In this document: positions 35,467 through 43,207 of the stretch, piece by piece
Numbering within the stretch: the first letter of the stretch is position 1
Layout: the number at the start of each line of letters is the position of its first letter
NCBI GenBank assembly: GCA_964500645.1
Contig: CAZCOH010000005.1
Location: 8,259 to 72,258 of the forward strand
Source: CAYFIW01 sp964500645
GTDB lineage: Bacteria > Chloroflexota > Dehalococcoidia > Lucifugimonadales > UBA826
Length of the DNA: 64,000 bases
Direction: 5' to 3'
Translations under genes and position numbers: made by a program
The notes under the pieces: generated by a model
Told to the model about the DNA's origin: nothing
Databases searched by the model: none
What the model saw: only the letters and a program-made list of their open reading frames with translations

Positions 35467-35985
35467 CTAATCTGATAGTAATTCTCTAACTTTTTCATAA
35501 TCTTTCACGGCCGCCTCTTTTTCTCCAATCTTCCAAAGAAGCATCCCTCTATTGTTTAATGCATACCAATATTTATCATCAAGTGCGATAGCTTTATCAA
35601 AATCCTTTAGTGCGTCGTCATACATGAAAAGATCTGAGTATGCCATGCCTCTATTATTGTAGGCATCCCTGTAATTTACATCCAAAGAGATAGCAGCTGT
35701 CAAATCATCTATGGACAGCTGGGATTCACCTAAACCACGGTATGATATACCCCTGTTATTGTAAACTGGAGGATCTGCTTTTCCAGAGTCGATAATCTTT
35801 GTGTAATCCTCTATAGCTTCGCCGAATCTACCTATATCTAAGTATCCGTTTCCCCTTAAAAATAGATTCCGCGGATCCCTAGGATCTGCTAAAAGTTCCA
35901 TAGTTAGCGTTTCAATGATTTCTAATACATAGTCATTGTCGCTTTTCCCACTCAAATTCTCATCATTTTGCCAGTTATAAACCAT
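35467..35985 (-). CDS. Tetratricopeptide-repeat protein
   Basis: The 172 residues hold about four TPR motifs: RNLFLRGNGYLDIGRFGEAIEDY, PPVYNNRGISYRGLGESQLSIDDL, RDAYNNRGMAYSDLFMYDDALKDF and WYALNNRGMLLWKIGEKEAAVKDY. No signal peptide or membrane helix is visible. It starts 7 bases after the NUDIX stop (35993) and is the last gene of the five-gene minus-strand run. It probably mediates protein contacts, with the partner unknown. Confidence 0.85.
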   Translation of the reverse strand: MVYNWQNDENLSGKSDNDYVLEIIETLTMELLADPRDPRNLFLRGNGYLDIGRFGEAIEDYTKIIDSGKADPPVYNNRGISYRGLGESQLSIDDLTAAISLDVNYRDAYNNRGMAYSDLFMYDDALKDFDKAIALDDKYWYALNNRGMLLWKIGEKEAAVKDYEKVRELLSD

Positions 35986-35992
35986 TATTTAT

Positions 35993-36496
35993 CTACCCTG
36001 TAGTACGACAATTATGTTCATAAATGTGTCGTAAAGCATCATTGACCCTAAGTTTTGTCGACAATACTGTTTTCTCGGGGAATTGAGAGGGGTCAAAATA
36101 ACCAATATCCAGACTTTCCTCCGAGGTAGCCAAAGTCCCTGAATCTTTGTGGCAGATATAAACAGCTGCGACGTATTGAATAAGGTTCCCATCTGGATAT
36201 TGGACGACTGTATAGTCAGATATATCAGAGTAGACCTTGATGAGGCAGCTAACATGAACACAGAGACCTGTTTCTTCATATACTTCTCTAACCGTGCACT
36301 CTTATAAAGATTCTCCAGGGTCTATCCCACCACCGGGCAATCCCCACCAATAATTGTCCGATCGTAATTGAAGTAGAACTTCATTTTTTTCGTTAAAAAT
36401 TATCCCAGTCCCAGAAGCCCGCACATGATCCGGAATTCTAGTCAATGGCTCACCCGTGAAATCGGTTTGATGCATTAAATCTTCCGCCTCGATCAT
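35993..36496 (-). pseudogene. NUDIX hydrolase interrupted by one in-frame TAA
   Basis: The first part runs 64 codons and has the start of a NUDIX box (GLPGGGIDPGESL), then hits TAA at 36304-36302. Reading on in the same frame gives ECTVREVYEETGL, completing the box with the stop standing exactly where one residue is needed. A full NUDIX C-terminus then continues to a TAG at 35993 (168 codons in all). The frame is not shifted. A single-base change from GAA to TAA would explain it. The ATG overlaps the methyltransferase stop, and the TPR gene follows 7 bases later, so the rest of the operon is intact. Alternatives are a sequencing error or readthrough. Confidence 0.85.
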
Positions 36497-37110
36497 AATT
36501 TTCTAGCGCTCCCAACAATATTGGGAATTTTTACGAGAGTATTTATTTCTAGATCAAAATCGTAAATTTCCACTTTTTCAAAATTAGATTTCATAAGAGC
36601 TCTTTTTAAATCCCTCTTAAGGTGACAACCCGTAGTGAAGAACTGCCAGCAGGGGTCCAGGATTGTCTGGAAAGTATGACCAAACCTTTTGGTTGAAATA
36701 ACATGTTCATAAAAATAAAAAACACCCCCTGGTTTGAGTACTCGATAGGCCTCTTCAATTACTTGATCTACATCGTCAACCATGCACAGGACCAACGTCG
36801 TAAACACCGAATCAAATGTACAATCCAAATACCCTAAGTCTTCCCCATAATACGATGTTAGAGAAGCATTTGTACCGATTTTAATTGCATTAGCAGAGAA
36901 TTTTTTTCTCATATGAGGATCGGGCTCAGTGGCATCAATGCTGACACATCGATCAAGATACTTTAAATTGGCCCCTGTACCACCCCCTATTTCCAAGACC
37001 CGACCTCGACATTGCCCTGCGGTCATTTCTCTATATGGAATGACTTTAGACTCAACTACGGCATTTAAAAGATCATAGAATTCCGCGAAAACCCATTTGG
37101 ACAAGGACAA
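36493..37110 (-). CDS. SAM-dependent methyltransferase, class I
   Basis: The 205-residue product has motif I (VLEIGGGTGANLKYL, near residues 35-49), the acidic VSIDATEPD, and FTTLVLCMVDDVDQVIEEAYRVLKPGGVFYFYEHV typical of small-molecule or lipid methylases of the Methyltransf_11 type. A cysteine-rich substrate-side element (CWQFFTTGCHLKRDL) is like that in thiol/ubiquinone-type methyltransferases. Its stop overlaps the ATG of the interrupted NUDIX gene by 4 bases, so the two were translationally coupled. Confidence 0.85.
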   Translation of the reverse strand: MSLSKWVFAEFYDLLNAVVESKVIPYREMTAGQCRGRVLEIGGGTGANLKYLDRCVSIDATEPDPHMRKKFSANAIKIGTNASLTSYYGEDLGYLDCTFDSVFTTLVLCMVDDVDQVIEEAYRVLKPGGVFYFYEHVISTKRFGHTFQTILDPCWQFFTTGCHLKRDLKRALMKSNFEKVEIYDFDLEINTLVKIPNIVGSARKL

Positions 37111-37135
37111 TTTTAGTTACCGTGAGGAAAATCCA

Positions 37136-38227
37136 TTAATGATGACAACCTCTTGCTGGTATATCCCAAACCGCTTCAACCAAATCGTCCCTAATCGCTA
37201 TAAATGAGTCCCAACGATTCACCATGATGTCCTGTTGAGAACTAAGTAAATGCAGTTTTGTTCCTTTTTGCAATGGTACTTTGAGCGGATCAAACCTTAT
37301 TACGGAATGAGATGATTCCATTTTAATAAATTCTATATCTTCCATACCTTCTATGACTGGAGCAACCTTAAAAGGACCTCCTAGGCACTGAATACCAGCA
37401 TCTATGAAGGCAAAATCGTCCTTGACATCAATCACCGTAGTTAAAATCTTACCTGCCATTTCAAAATCATCCATATATCCAGTCGGGGCGCTCATCAAGG
37501 CATATGTCCCTCCTTCAACTTCAGTTACACCTGGAATCTCAGCCGCAACATCGATAGTAAAAGTCTCTCCGGAAGAAACAATTTTTACTTCAATTCCTGC
37601 TTCTTCAATCGCCCTCTTTACATCTAAGCATTGTTCTATAAATTTTTTCCCTTCAGTAAATCTGACTTCCCTGTCAGCCCAACCCTCTACCGTTTGGTGG
37701 CTCATAACTCCCAAAAATTCAACAGATGGTAATTCCTCTGCCAGTTCAGCTAGCCTCACTCCCTGTTCAGGAGTACGAACCCCTGCACGGCCCATTGATG
37801 TGTCCACTTCTATCAATACACCCAAATTAACTCCAGATGAAGTGGCGGTTTTGGATATTAAGGAAAGATTTTCCTCATTGTCGATGCATAATTTTATGTC
37901 CGCAATTTTCGCCAATGAACATAATCTAGAAAGCTTGCCTTGGTCCACCACTTCTGAAGTCACCAAAATATCACGTATGCCGGATTGGACCATAACTTCG
38001 GCTTCGGCCACCTTAGCTACGCATACACCCCCCACTGTACCTCCTCGATCAATTTGGCGTTGCAATACAACTGGGCTCTTTATATTTTTTGCATGCTGTC
38101 TCATTTTACATTCAGTCTCAGCATACATATTGGAAACAACGGAATAATTGTGATCTAGCCTCTCTATGTCAATAATAAGAGCAGGGGTTTCAATATTTTC
38201 GATGTGTGAACCTAATTGCGGATACAT
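37136..38227 (-). CDS. D-threonine aldolase / D-serine dehydratase-like PLP protein
   Basis: The fold-type III PLP barrel has IETPALIIDIERLDHNY, MRQHAKNIKSP with the PLP lysine at Lys47, VCVAKVAEAEVM, IEVDTSMGRAGV and a C-terminal EAVWDIPARG. In characterised D-threonine aldolases an H-x-C pair near the C-terminus binds a divalent metal; here that position reads SSQQD. The protein instead ends in GCHH, which might supply substitute ligands. The 363 residues are full length. It follows the pseudoenzyme paralogue and precedes the methyltransferase by 25 bases. The substrate (a D-hydroxyamino acid?) is unproven. Confidence 0.82.
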   Translation of the reverse strand: MYPQLGSHIENIETPALIIDIERLDHNYSVVSNMYAETECKMRQHAKNIKSPVVLQRQIDRGGTVGGVCVAKVAEAEVMVQSGIRDILVTSEVVDQGKLSRLCSLAKIADIKLCIDNEENLSLISKTATSSGVNLGVLIEVDTSMGRAGVRTPEQGVRLAELAEELPSVEFLGVMSHQTVEGWADREVRFTEGKKFIEQCLDVKRAIEEAGIEVKIVSSGETFTIDVAAEIPGVTEVEGGTYALMSAPTGYMDDFEMAGKILTTVIDVKDDFAFIDAGIQCLGGPFKVAPVIEGMEDIEFIKMESSHSVIRFDPLKVPLQKGTKLHLLSSQQDIMVNRWDSFIAIRDDLVEAVWDIPARGCHH

Positions 38228-38255
38228 GTCAAACCTCTAGTGTTATTTACTACGA

Positions 38256-39302
38256 TTAAAAATATCTACCTCTCGCTTCGACCTTCCAAATCGAAGTGAG
38301 AACACCATCGGACAAAACGTTCATATAATCGTATAAATTACATGTATCAGAGATATTGGAAGGGATCAGGACAACCCTTTCAGCGAGTTCGCAATCGTTG
38401 CTCGGCTTACTGATTTCCAAAAACCCATGTTCTGCACTCATTTTGTCGACCCTTAATGAATCTTTATAAAGTAGATGCGGTAATCCGTTGTCTATTGAAA
38501 TGGCCTTTTGTCCACAATCTATAAAAGCCTGATCTTCAATTGGCAAACTCATAATCGACGATACTACACCGATTAGTAGTTCATCTTTTTGAAGAGACTC
38601 ATCCAATGTCCATATATTAGAACCATCAATTATCTCACTGGTCATCGGGGGTATGCTCGGTACGGCTGATTCCGATTCACAAATGGCAACAATGTCTGAT
38701 TCCAAGTGTTCTTCCTGCGGATCGTCTAAACCCTGTATAAGGCGGGATAAGCTAGAGGAATCAGCGAGTTCATTACTGTGAGACCATTCAAAAAATATGC
38801 CTTGATAGGACAGAAAGCCATCCTTATCTTTTAGATATTCTTCATAGCGATTGACTGAAATCCCAAGTTCAGTGGGATTCAATGCAATTCTCAACAAAAT
38901 CTTAAATTCACTATTCTTTTCTCCCCTAAATTGAGCTAATTCCTCAGCCTGTCCCAAATCATTCGCACATATAGTCAAACTACATTGTGTGATCAGCGAT
39001 TGTAGAAGACTATTGGGATCTTCCAGAGGTAATCTGCCGACCAGAATATTCTTGACACCATGAGCTGCAAAAATAAGAGCCTCGGATAGGGTCTCCACAT
39101 AAATCCTTTCTTCTCCAACAAAATGCGTTAAAGAAGGGGTCCTGTGCACGGAACCATTACTTCTAAATGTCCTATCGTCTCCCGCTAAGGTTTTGGATAC
39201 ACTTCGCCACTTTTTCTTATAGGCTTCCCCATCCAAAATGAGACTTGGAGTATCTAACTCTTCAAGCTTGGTCCCAATAGACTTCTGAATTGGCCTTTCC
39301 AT
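38256..39302 (-). CDS. Degenerate paralogue of the adjacent D-threonine aldolase-like protein, PLP lysine lost
   Basis: Alignment by eye to the neighbouring gene is clear at both ends: LDTPSLILDGEAY at the start, and SAEHGFLEISK, LIPSNISDTCNLYDYM and SIWKVEARGRYF at the end. The PLP site RQHAK reads RSNGS here, so the lysine is Ser51 and the preceding His is Asn49. The C-terminal metal motif is also absent. The 348-residue frame is fully open with no stops, which argues against a decaying gene. A regulatory or structural partner of the active paralogue is an attractive inference. It leads the operon. Confidence 0.72.
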   Translation of the reverse strand: MERPIQKSIGTKLEELDTPSLILDGEAYKKKWRSVSKTLAGDDRTFRSNGSVHRTPSLTHFVGEERIYVETLSEALIFAAHGVKNILVGRLPLEDPNSLLQSLITQCSLTICANDLGQAEELAQFRGEKNSEFKILLRIALNPTELGISVNRYEEYLKDKDGFLSYQGIFFEWSHSNELADSSSLSRLIQGLDDPQEEHLESDIVAICESESAVPSIPPMTSEIIDGSNIWTLDESLQKDELLIGVVSSIMSLPIEDQAFIDCGQKAISIDNGLPHLLYKDSLRVDKMSAEHGFLEISKPSNDCELAERVVLIPSNISDTCNLYDYMNVLSDGVLTSIWKVEARGRYF

Positions 39303-39469
39303 AAATCCCTCTCGAGATGTTTTTCTTATAAAATATTCCTTGATTCTCCCATAACAGAAAACAAATTATTCAGTGATTTGGTAAGAGAAAATCTACCAGA
39401 TAGCGTACTGTTAAAATATCTCAGGAGCAAATCAAAGACTTGTTTTTAAAAAAACGGAATAACAAATAA

Positions 39470-39976
39470 ATGATCAAAACAGACAACATCGATTTGAAAG
39501 TTGAGATCTTGGCAAACGGCATATCTGAGGTTGATGGATATATCCGACGCACGAATGACGATATTTTTTATCATGTTGTCGATGGTGCCAATGCCAGTAG
39601 TGGGAGTTTTTCCGTAGATAGTTTAGATTCGGCCCACATACAATCGACGACGCGTGAGTCCAACTCAACATTTGTCTGGGTGGGTCTATCAGTCGTCTTA
39701 GGTTTATGTTTCTTTTTTATGATTGAAAATACTCTTCTTCAACTCACTCTAGTGGGACTCTCAGGCCTGATGGGGCTGTACCTTTTATATGATCATTTCT
39801 CTCAGCCAAATGGCCTGCAGGTCGTTCTTTGCACCAAATCTTCTGAGATAAGGTTAAAAATCTTCGGTCACGGGCGAGGCATGGAACTAAGTGATTCATT
39901 ACACAACATCACCGTAACCAATGTTCAGCCACTCGATGACAACCCTGTCACTAAACGTCTATTTGCGCCAAGATAA
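39470..39976 (+). CDS. Membrane-anchored protein of unknown function
   Basis: I do not recognise this 168-residue protein. It has a soluble N-terminal half of about 65 residues, two closely spaced transmembrane helices (FVWVGLSVVLGLCFFFMI and LQLTLVGLSGLMGLYLLY), and a C-terminal beta-rich stretch. No signal peptide or catalytic motif is visible. It is isolated, convergent with tsaD and divergent from the pseudoenzyme gene. The ATG at 39470 has no strong Shine-Dalgarno. Confidence 0.55.
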   Translation: MIKTDNIDLKVEILANGISEVDGYIRRTNDDIFYHVVDGANASSGSFSVDSLDSAHIQSTTRESNSTFVWVGLSVVLGLCFFFMIENTLLQLTLVGLSGLMGLYLLYDHFSQPNGLQVVLCTKSSEIRLKIFGHGRGMELSDSLHNITVTNVQPLDDNPVTKRLFAPR

Positions 39977-39987
39977 CTTTACACGCT

Positions 39988-41016
39988 CTAATCAGATAGG
40001 GATAACCCTGGAACTGCATCCATATCCCATTCAGTAGACCCACATTCTTTGAAGCGATAGAAGGCGGCCGCCCCAATCATTGCTCCGTTATCCGTGCAAA
40101 GCCCGGGCCTTGGAGCAACAACAGGAACCTTAGACTCTCGTGAAAGAGTTTTCCGTAGTTCCGTATTAGCTGCAACCCCTCCACCAATAAGAATACCCTT
40201 CCCATCATACATATCTACAGCTTTCAAAGTTCGGGCCACCAAGCAATCTACTATGGCGTTTTGAAACGCCAATGCATAACTTCTGACTACACTCTCGGAT
40301 GGACTATTATCATCTTGAATCGGATAGAAACCATCATCTTCCGCTCTCCTCACAACTGCAGTTTTTAGTCCACTAAAACTAAAATCCAGTGACCCTTTAA
40401 TCACCGGCCTCGGAAAGGGATCAATATGATGATCTGTTTTTTCCGCTTCCCTTTGTATTTCCGGACCACCAGGAAACCCAAGTCTCAAAACCCTGGCAAC
40501 TTTATCAAATGCCTCTCCAGCTGCATCATCACGAGTTTTTGCAAGCAACTCGTAATCTAAGTGTCCCTTCATCAAAACAAGCTCTGTATGTCCCCCCGAA
40601 GCTATTAAACAAACTAGAGGAAATTCCGTTCCTGATTTCTCAAACAGGCCTTCCAACCAACCTGAATATATATGACCCTCAAGATGATTAATCCCGATTA
40701 GAGGTTTATCCCATGCCATAGCGAACCCCTTTGCAGCATTGACGCCGACCAAAAGAGACCCAGCCAGCCCGGGACCATGTGTTACAGCAATACCATCAAT
40801 CTCTGATGGCATTAATTTAGCTAAATCAAGCGCCTCGTTAACTACAGGGACCATTGTCGTAAGATGTTCTCTGGAACATATTTCAGGAATAATTCCACCA
40901 TATCGTTCATGCATGTATGTTTGAGAGGAAACTACATTTGATAGAACGGCGGACCCATCTTTTATCACCGCCGCAGCTGTGTCATCACACGAGGTCTCGA
41001 TACCTAGAATATTCAT
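39988..41016 (-). CDS. tsaD: tRNA N6-adenosine threonylcarbamoyltransferase
   Basis: TsaD transfers threonylcarbamoyl to A37 of ANN-decoding tRNAs. The ASKHA fold starts LGIETSCDDTAAAV, with the iron/zinc-binding GINHLEGHIYS (H-x3-H), GLAGSLLVG, ASGGHTEL, the FSFSGLKTAV segment and LIGGGVAANTELR. The 342 residues are full length. Its start overlaps the rpe stop by 4 bases, making argH-rpe-tsaD a tightly packed run. The partners tsaB, tsaC and tsaE are not in the window. Confidence 0.96.
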   Translation of the reverse strand: MNILGIETSCDDTAAAVIKDGSAVLSNVVSSQTYMHERYGGIIPEICSREHLTTMVPVVNEALDLAKLMPSEIDGIAVTHGPGLAGSLLVGVNAAKGFAMAWDKPLIGINHLEGHIYSGWLEGLFEKSGTEFPLVCLIASGGHTELVLMKGHLDYELLAKTRDDAAGEAFDKVARVLRLGFPGGPEIQREAEKTDHHIDPFPRPVIKGSLDFSFSGLKTAVVRRAEDDGFYPIQDDNSPSESVVRSYALAFQNAIVDCLVARTLKAVDMYDGKGILIGGGVAANTELRKTLSRESKVPVVAPRPGLCTDNGAMIGAAAFYRFKECGSTEWDMDAVPGLSLSD

Positions 41017-41693
41017 AGAGAATCAGCCGATACGGCCCTCTTTAAATCAAAGTATGCTTGGGTTACCGAAAAATCTGGATTAAATACGGCACTTCCAGCG
41101 ACAACCAGATCAGCTCCCGCATTGTGTATTGATCTTATAGTGCTGATGTTCACCCCTCCATCAACTTGAATTTTCAATTTAAGTTGCTTCTTTACGATCT
41201 TCTCTCTAAGTTCGGATATTTTAACTAGCGACTCTTTTATAAAACTTTGTCCTCCGTAACCCGGCTCGACGGACATAATTAACACTTGGTCAATGATGTC
41301 CAAGTAAGGATAAATTTCCTTTAAAGAGGTTGATGGGTTAAGAGCCAAACAAGAATTCAATCCTAGATTCTTAATGATTCTCAAATCTGAGGCTGGGTTT
41401 GCAAGTGTTTCAATGTGTAAACTTACTGAATCGACCCCTGTGGCAGATAATTCTTCGGCAAATCGTATAGGAGAGACGACCATCATGTGTACGTCTATGA
41501 AGCCTGTAAAATTTTCCCTGACAGCGTGGATTATTTGAGTACCAAAAGTTATAGGTGGAACAAACTGACCATCCATCATGTCGACATGAATGCCTGTAAA
41601 CCCTGCAGTCTCAGCTTCCTTGAGCTGATTAGCCAGATTTGAAAAATCAGCCGACAGAATAGATGGATATATATCTAGATCACCCTCACCCAT
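41013..41693 (-). CDS. rpe: Ribulose-phosphate 3-epimerase
   Basis: Rpe interconverts ribulose 5-phosphate and xylulose 5-phosphate in the pentose phosphate pathway. The TIM barrel shows PSILSADFSNL, GIHVDMMDGQFVPPITFG (metal-binding His/Asp), HMMVVSP, MSVEPGYGGQSF and QVDGGVNISTI. The length of 226 residues is standard. The gene overlaps the end of argH and the start of tsaD. It would supply substrate to a transketolase, but the transketolase-like gene in this window is too divergent to assume a link. Confidence 0.95.
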   Translation of the reverse strand: MGEGDLDIYPSILSADFSNLANQLKEAETAGFTGIHVDMMDGQFVPPITFGTQIIHAVRENFTGFIDVHMMVVSPIRFAEELSATGVDSVSLHIETLANPASDLRIIKNLGLNSCLALNPSTSLKEIYPYLDIIDQVLIMSVEPGYGGQSFIKESLVKISELREKIVKKQLKLKIQVDGGVNISTIRSIHNAGADLVVAGSAVFNPDFSVTQAYFDLKRAVSADSL

Positions 41694-43077
41694 TCATCTG
41701 CCCCTTTAATTGACTTTTGGCATCCTTCAATGCAACGGCGACACGAGACCTTGCAGTTCCTCCGTAAACATCTCTCGCATCTATTGAAGATTCCAACGTA
41801 ATCCCTTTTACATCCGATTCAAAAAGATCTGAAAATTTCCTAAATTCCTCGATTGTTAGATTTTCGATCGACTTATTTTCTAATAAACAATAATCAGAAA
41901 TTTTGTCAACTATGTTGTAGGCTTCCCTAAAGGGTATGCCTTTACCAACCAAATAATCTGCTATATCAGTCGCTAGCAGTAGGCCTGTAGAAGAAGAATT
42001 ACTCGTAGCCTGCTGATTAATTGTCGCGCCCTCTAACATTCCTTTGAAAACCACCAATATACTTGAGAGTGAATCATAGGTATCGAAAAAGCCTTCCTTA
42101 TCTTCCTGTAGATCTCTGTTATAAGTAAGAGGGAGACCCTTCAAAACAGTTAACAATGAAAGTAAATTTCCATATATTCTTCCTGTTTTACCACGGGAAA
42201 TCTCAGCGAAATCAGGATTTCTTTTCTGTGGCATCATACTGCTTCCAGTCGTGTATTCAGGAGAAAGTGTGAGCCATCCAAATTCCTGTGAAGTCCATAA
42301 AATAACTTCTTCTGAAAACCTTGAAATATGCATCACACAGATCGAAGCGGCATTTAAATAGTTCAATAGAAAATCGCGATCAGAGACCGCATCCATACTG
42401 TTTTTGCTTAATTCTGAAAACCCGAGTTCTCTAGCAACAAATGATCTGTCTATGTCATAAGTCACGCCAGCTAGAGCCCCGCTTCCTAATGGCATAACAT
42501 CCGAGGATTTATAGACAGCTTGAAATCTTTCAAAGTCACGGGTAAACATTTCGAAATAAGAAAGCAAATGATGAGCAAACAAAACGGGCTGGGCTTTTTG
42601 AAGGTGAGTGTATCCGGGAATAATAATCTCAGAATTAGATTCAGCTAAAATTAATACTTGTTCCTGAAGCTCTGTAATTAAAGTTAAAGTGTGCCTTGTC
42701 GCCTTCTTTACATACATACGCATGTCAAGACAAACTTGATCATTTCTGGATCTACCGGTGTGCAGTTTACCGGCAACCGCTCCTATCTTTTCATGTAGAC
42801 GGGATTCAATGTTCATATGGATGTCCTCTAAGGTCCTATCCCAAGGGAACTTCTCTATTTCAATCTCCTGTTCTATTTCAATAAGGGCATCGACTATCAG
42901 ATCACAATCGGCGGACGGTATAATACCTTGGGCCGCCAACATCTTTACGTGTGCAATCGAGCCGTCAATATCTTCTTTATATAGGCGCCTGTCATAATCA
43001 AGAGAAACAGTAAAATCTCCAACCAGCTTGGAAATGGTCTTCAATGCACCTTTTTTGTTCTGTGAATTCGCTTTCAT
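41686..43077 (-). CDS. argH: Argininosuccinate lyase
   Basis: ArgH cleaves argininosuccinate to arginine and fumarate, the last step of arginine synthesis. The fumarase/aspartase-superfamily signature GSSMMPQKRNPD (with the catalytic Ser in the mobile loop) is intact, along with HTGRSRNDQVCLDMRMY and GYTHLQKAQPVLFAHHLLSY. The 463 residues match the family. It overlaps rpe by 8 bases. Together with argC at 32502-33533 it shows that arginine synthesis genes are dispersed. Confidence 0.96.
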   Translation of the reverse strand: MKANSQNKKGALKTISKLVGDFTVSLDYDRRLYKEDIDGSIAHVKMLAAQGIIPSADCDLIVDALIEIEQEIEIEKFPWDRTLEDIHMNIESRLHEKIGAVAGKLHTGRSRNDQVCLDMRMYVKKATRHTLTLITELQEQVLILAESNSEIIIPGYTHLQKAQPVLFAHHLLSYFEMFTRDFERFQAVYKSSDVMPLGSGALAGVTYDIDRSFVARELGFSELSKNSMDAVSDRDFLLNYLNAASICVMHISRFSEEVILWTSQEFGWLTLSPEYTTGSSMMPQKRNPDFAEISRGKTGRIYGNLLSLLTVLKGLPLTYNRDLQEDKEGFFDTYDSLSSILVVFKGMLEGATINQQATSNSSSTGLLLATDIADYLVGKGIPFREAYNIVDKISDYCLLENKSIENLTIEEFRKFSDLFESDVKGITLESSIDARDVYGGTARSRVAVALKDAKSQLKGQMNG

Positions 43078-43207
43078 AAATAATCTGTATATCCGCTGCT
43101 CAGGACATTATTCCTTAGTATTTATCCCTTCCATAATATACGAAATTATTACTGGGTCCAGCACTTCGTAATGCTATACTCAGTGAACATAAAGCAGGAC
43201 CCTATTT

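Noticed and set aside
35989..36279. 96-codon minus-strand frame
   Set aside because: It is one frame off the interrupted NUDIX gene; the NUDIX frame itself reads sensibly across the TAA.
37404..38147. Long plus-strand open frame of 247 codons
   Set aside because: It lies wholly antisense to the D-threonine aldolase-like gene and its translation is low-complexity Ser/Thr/Pro, as expected from codon bias of the real gene.
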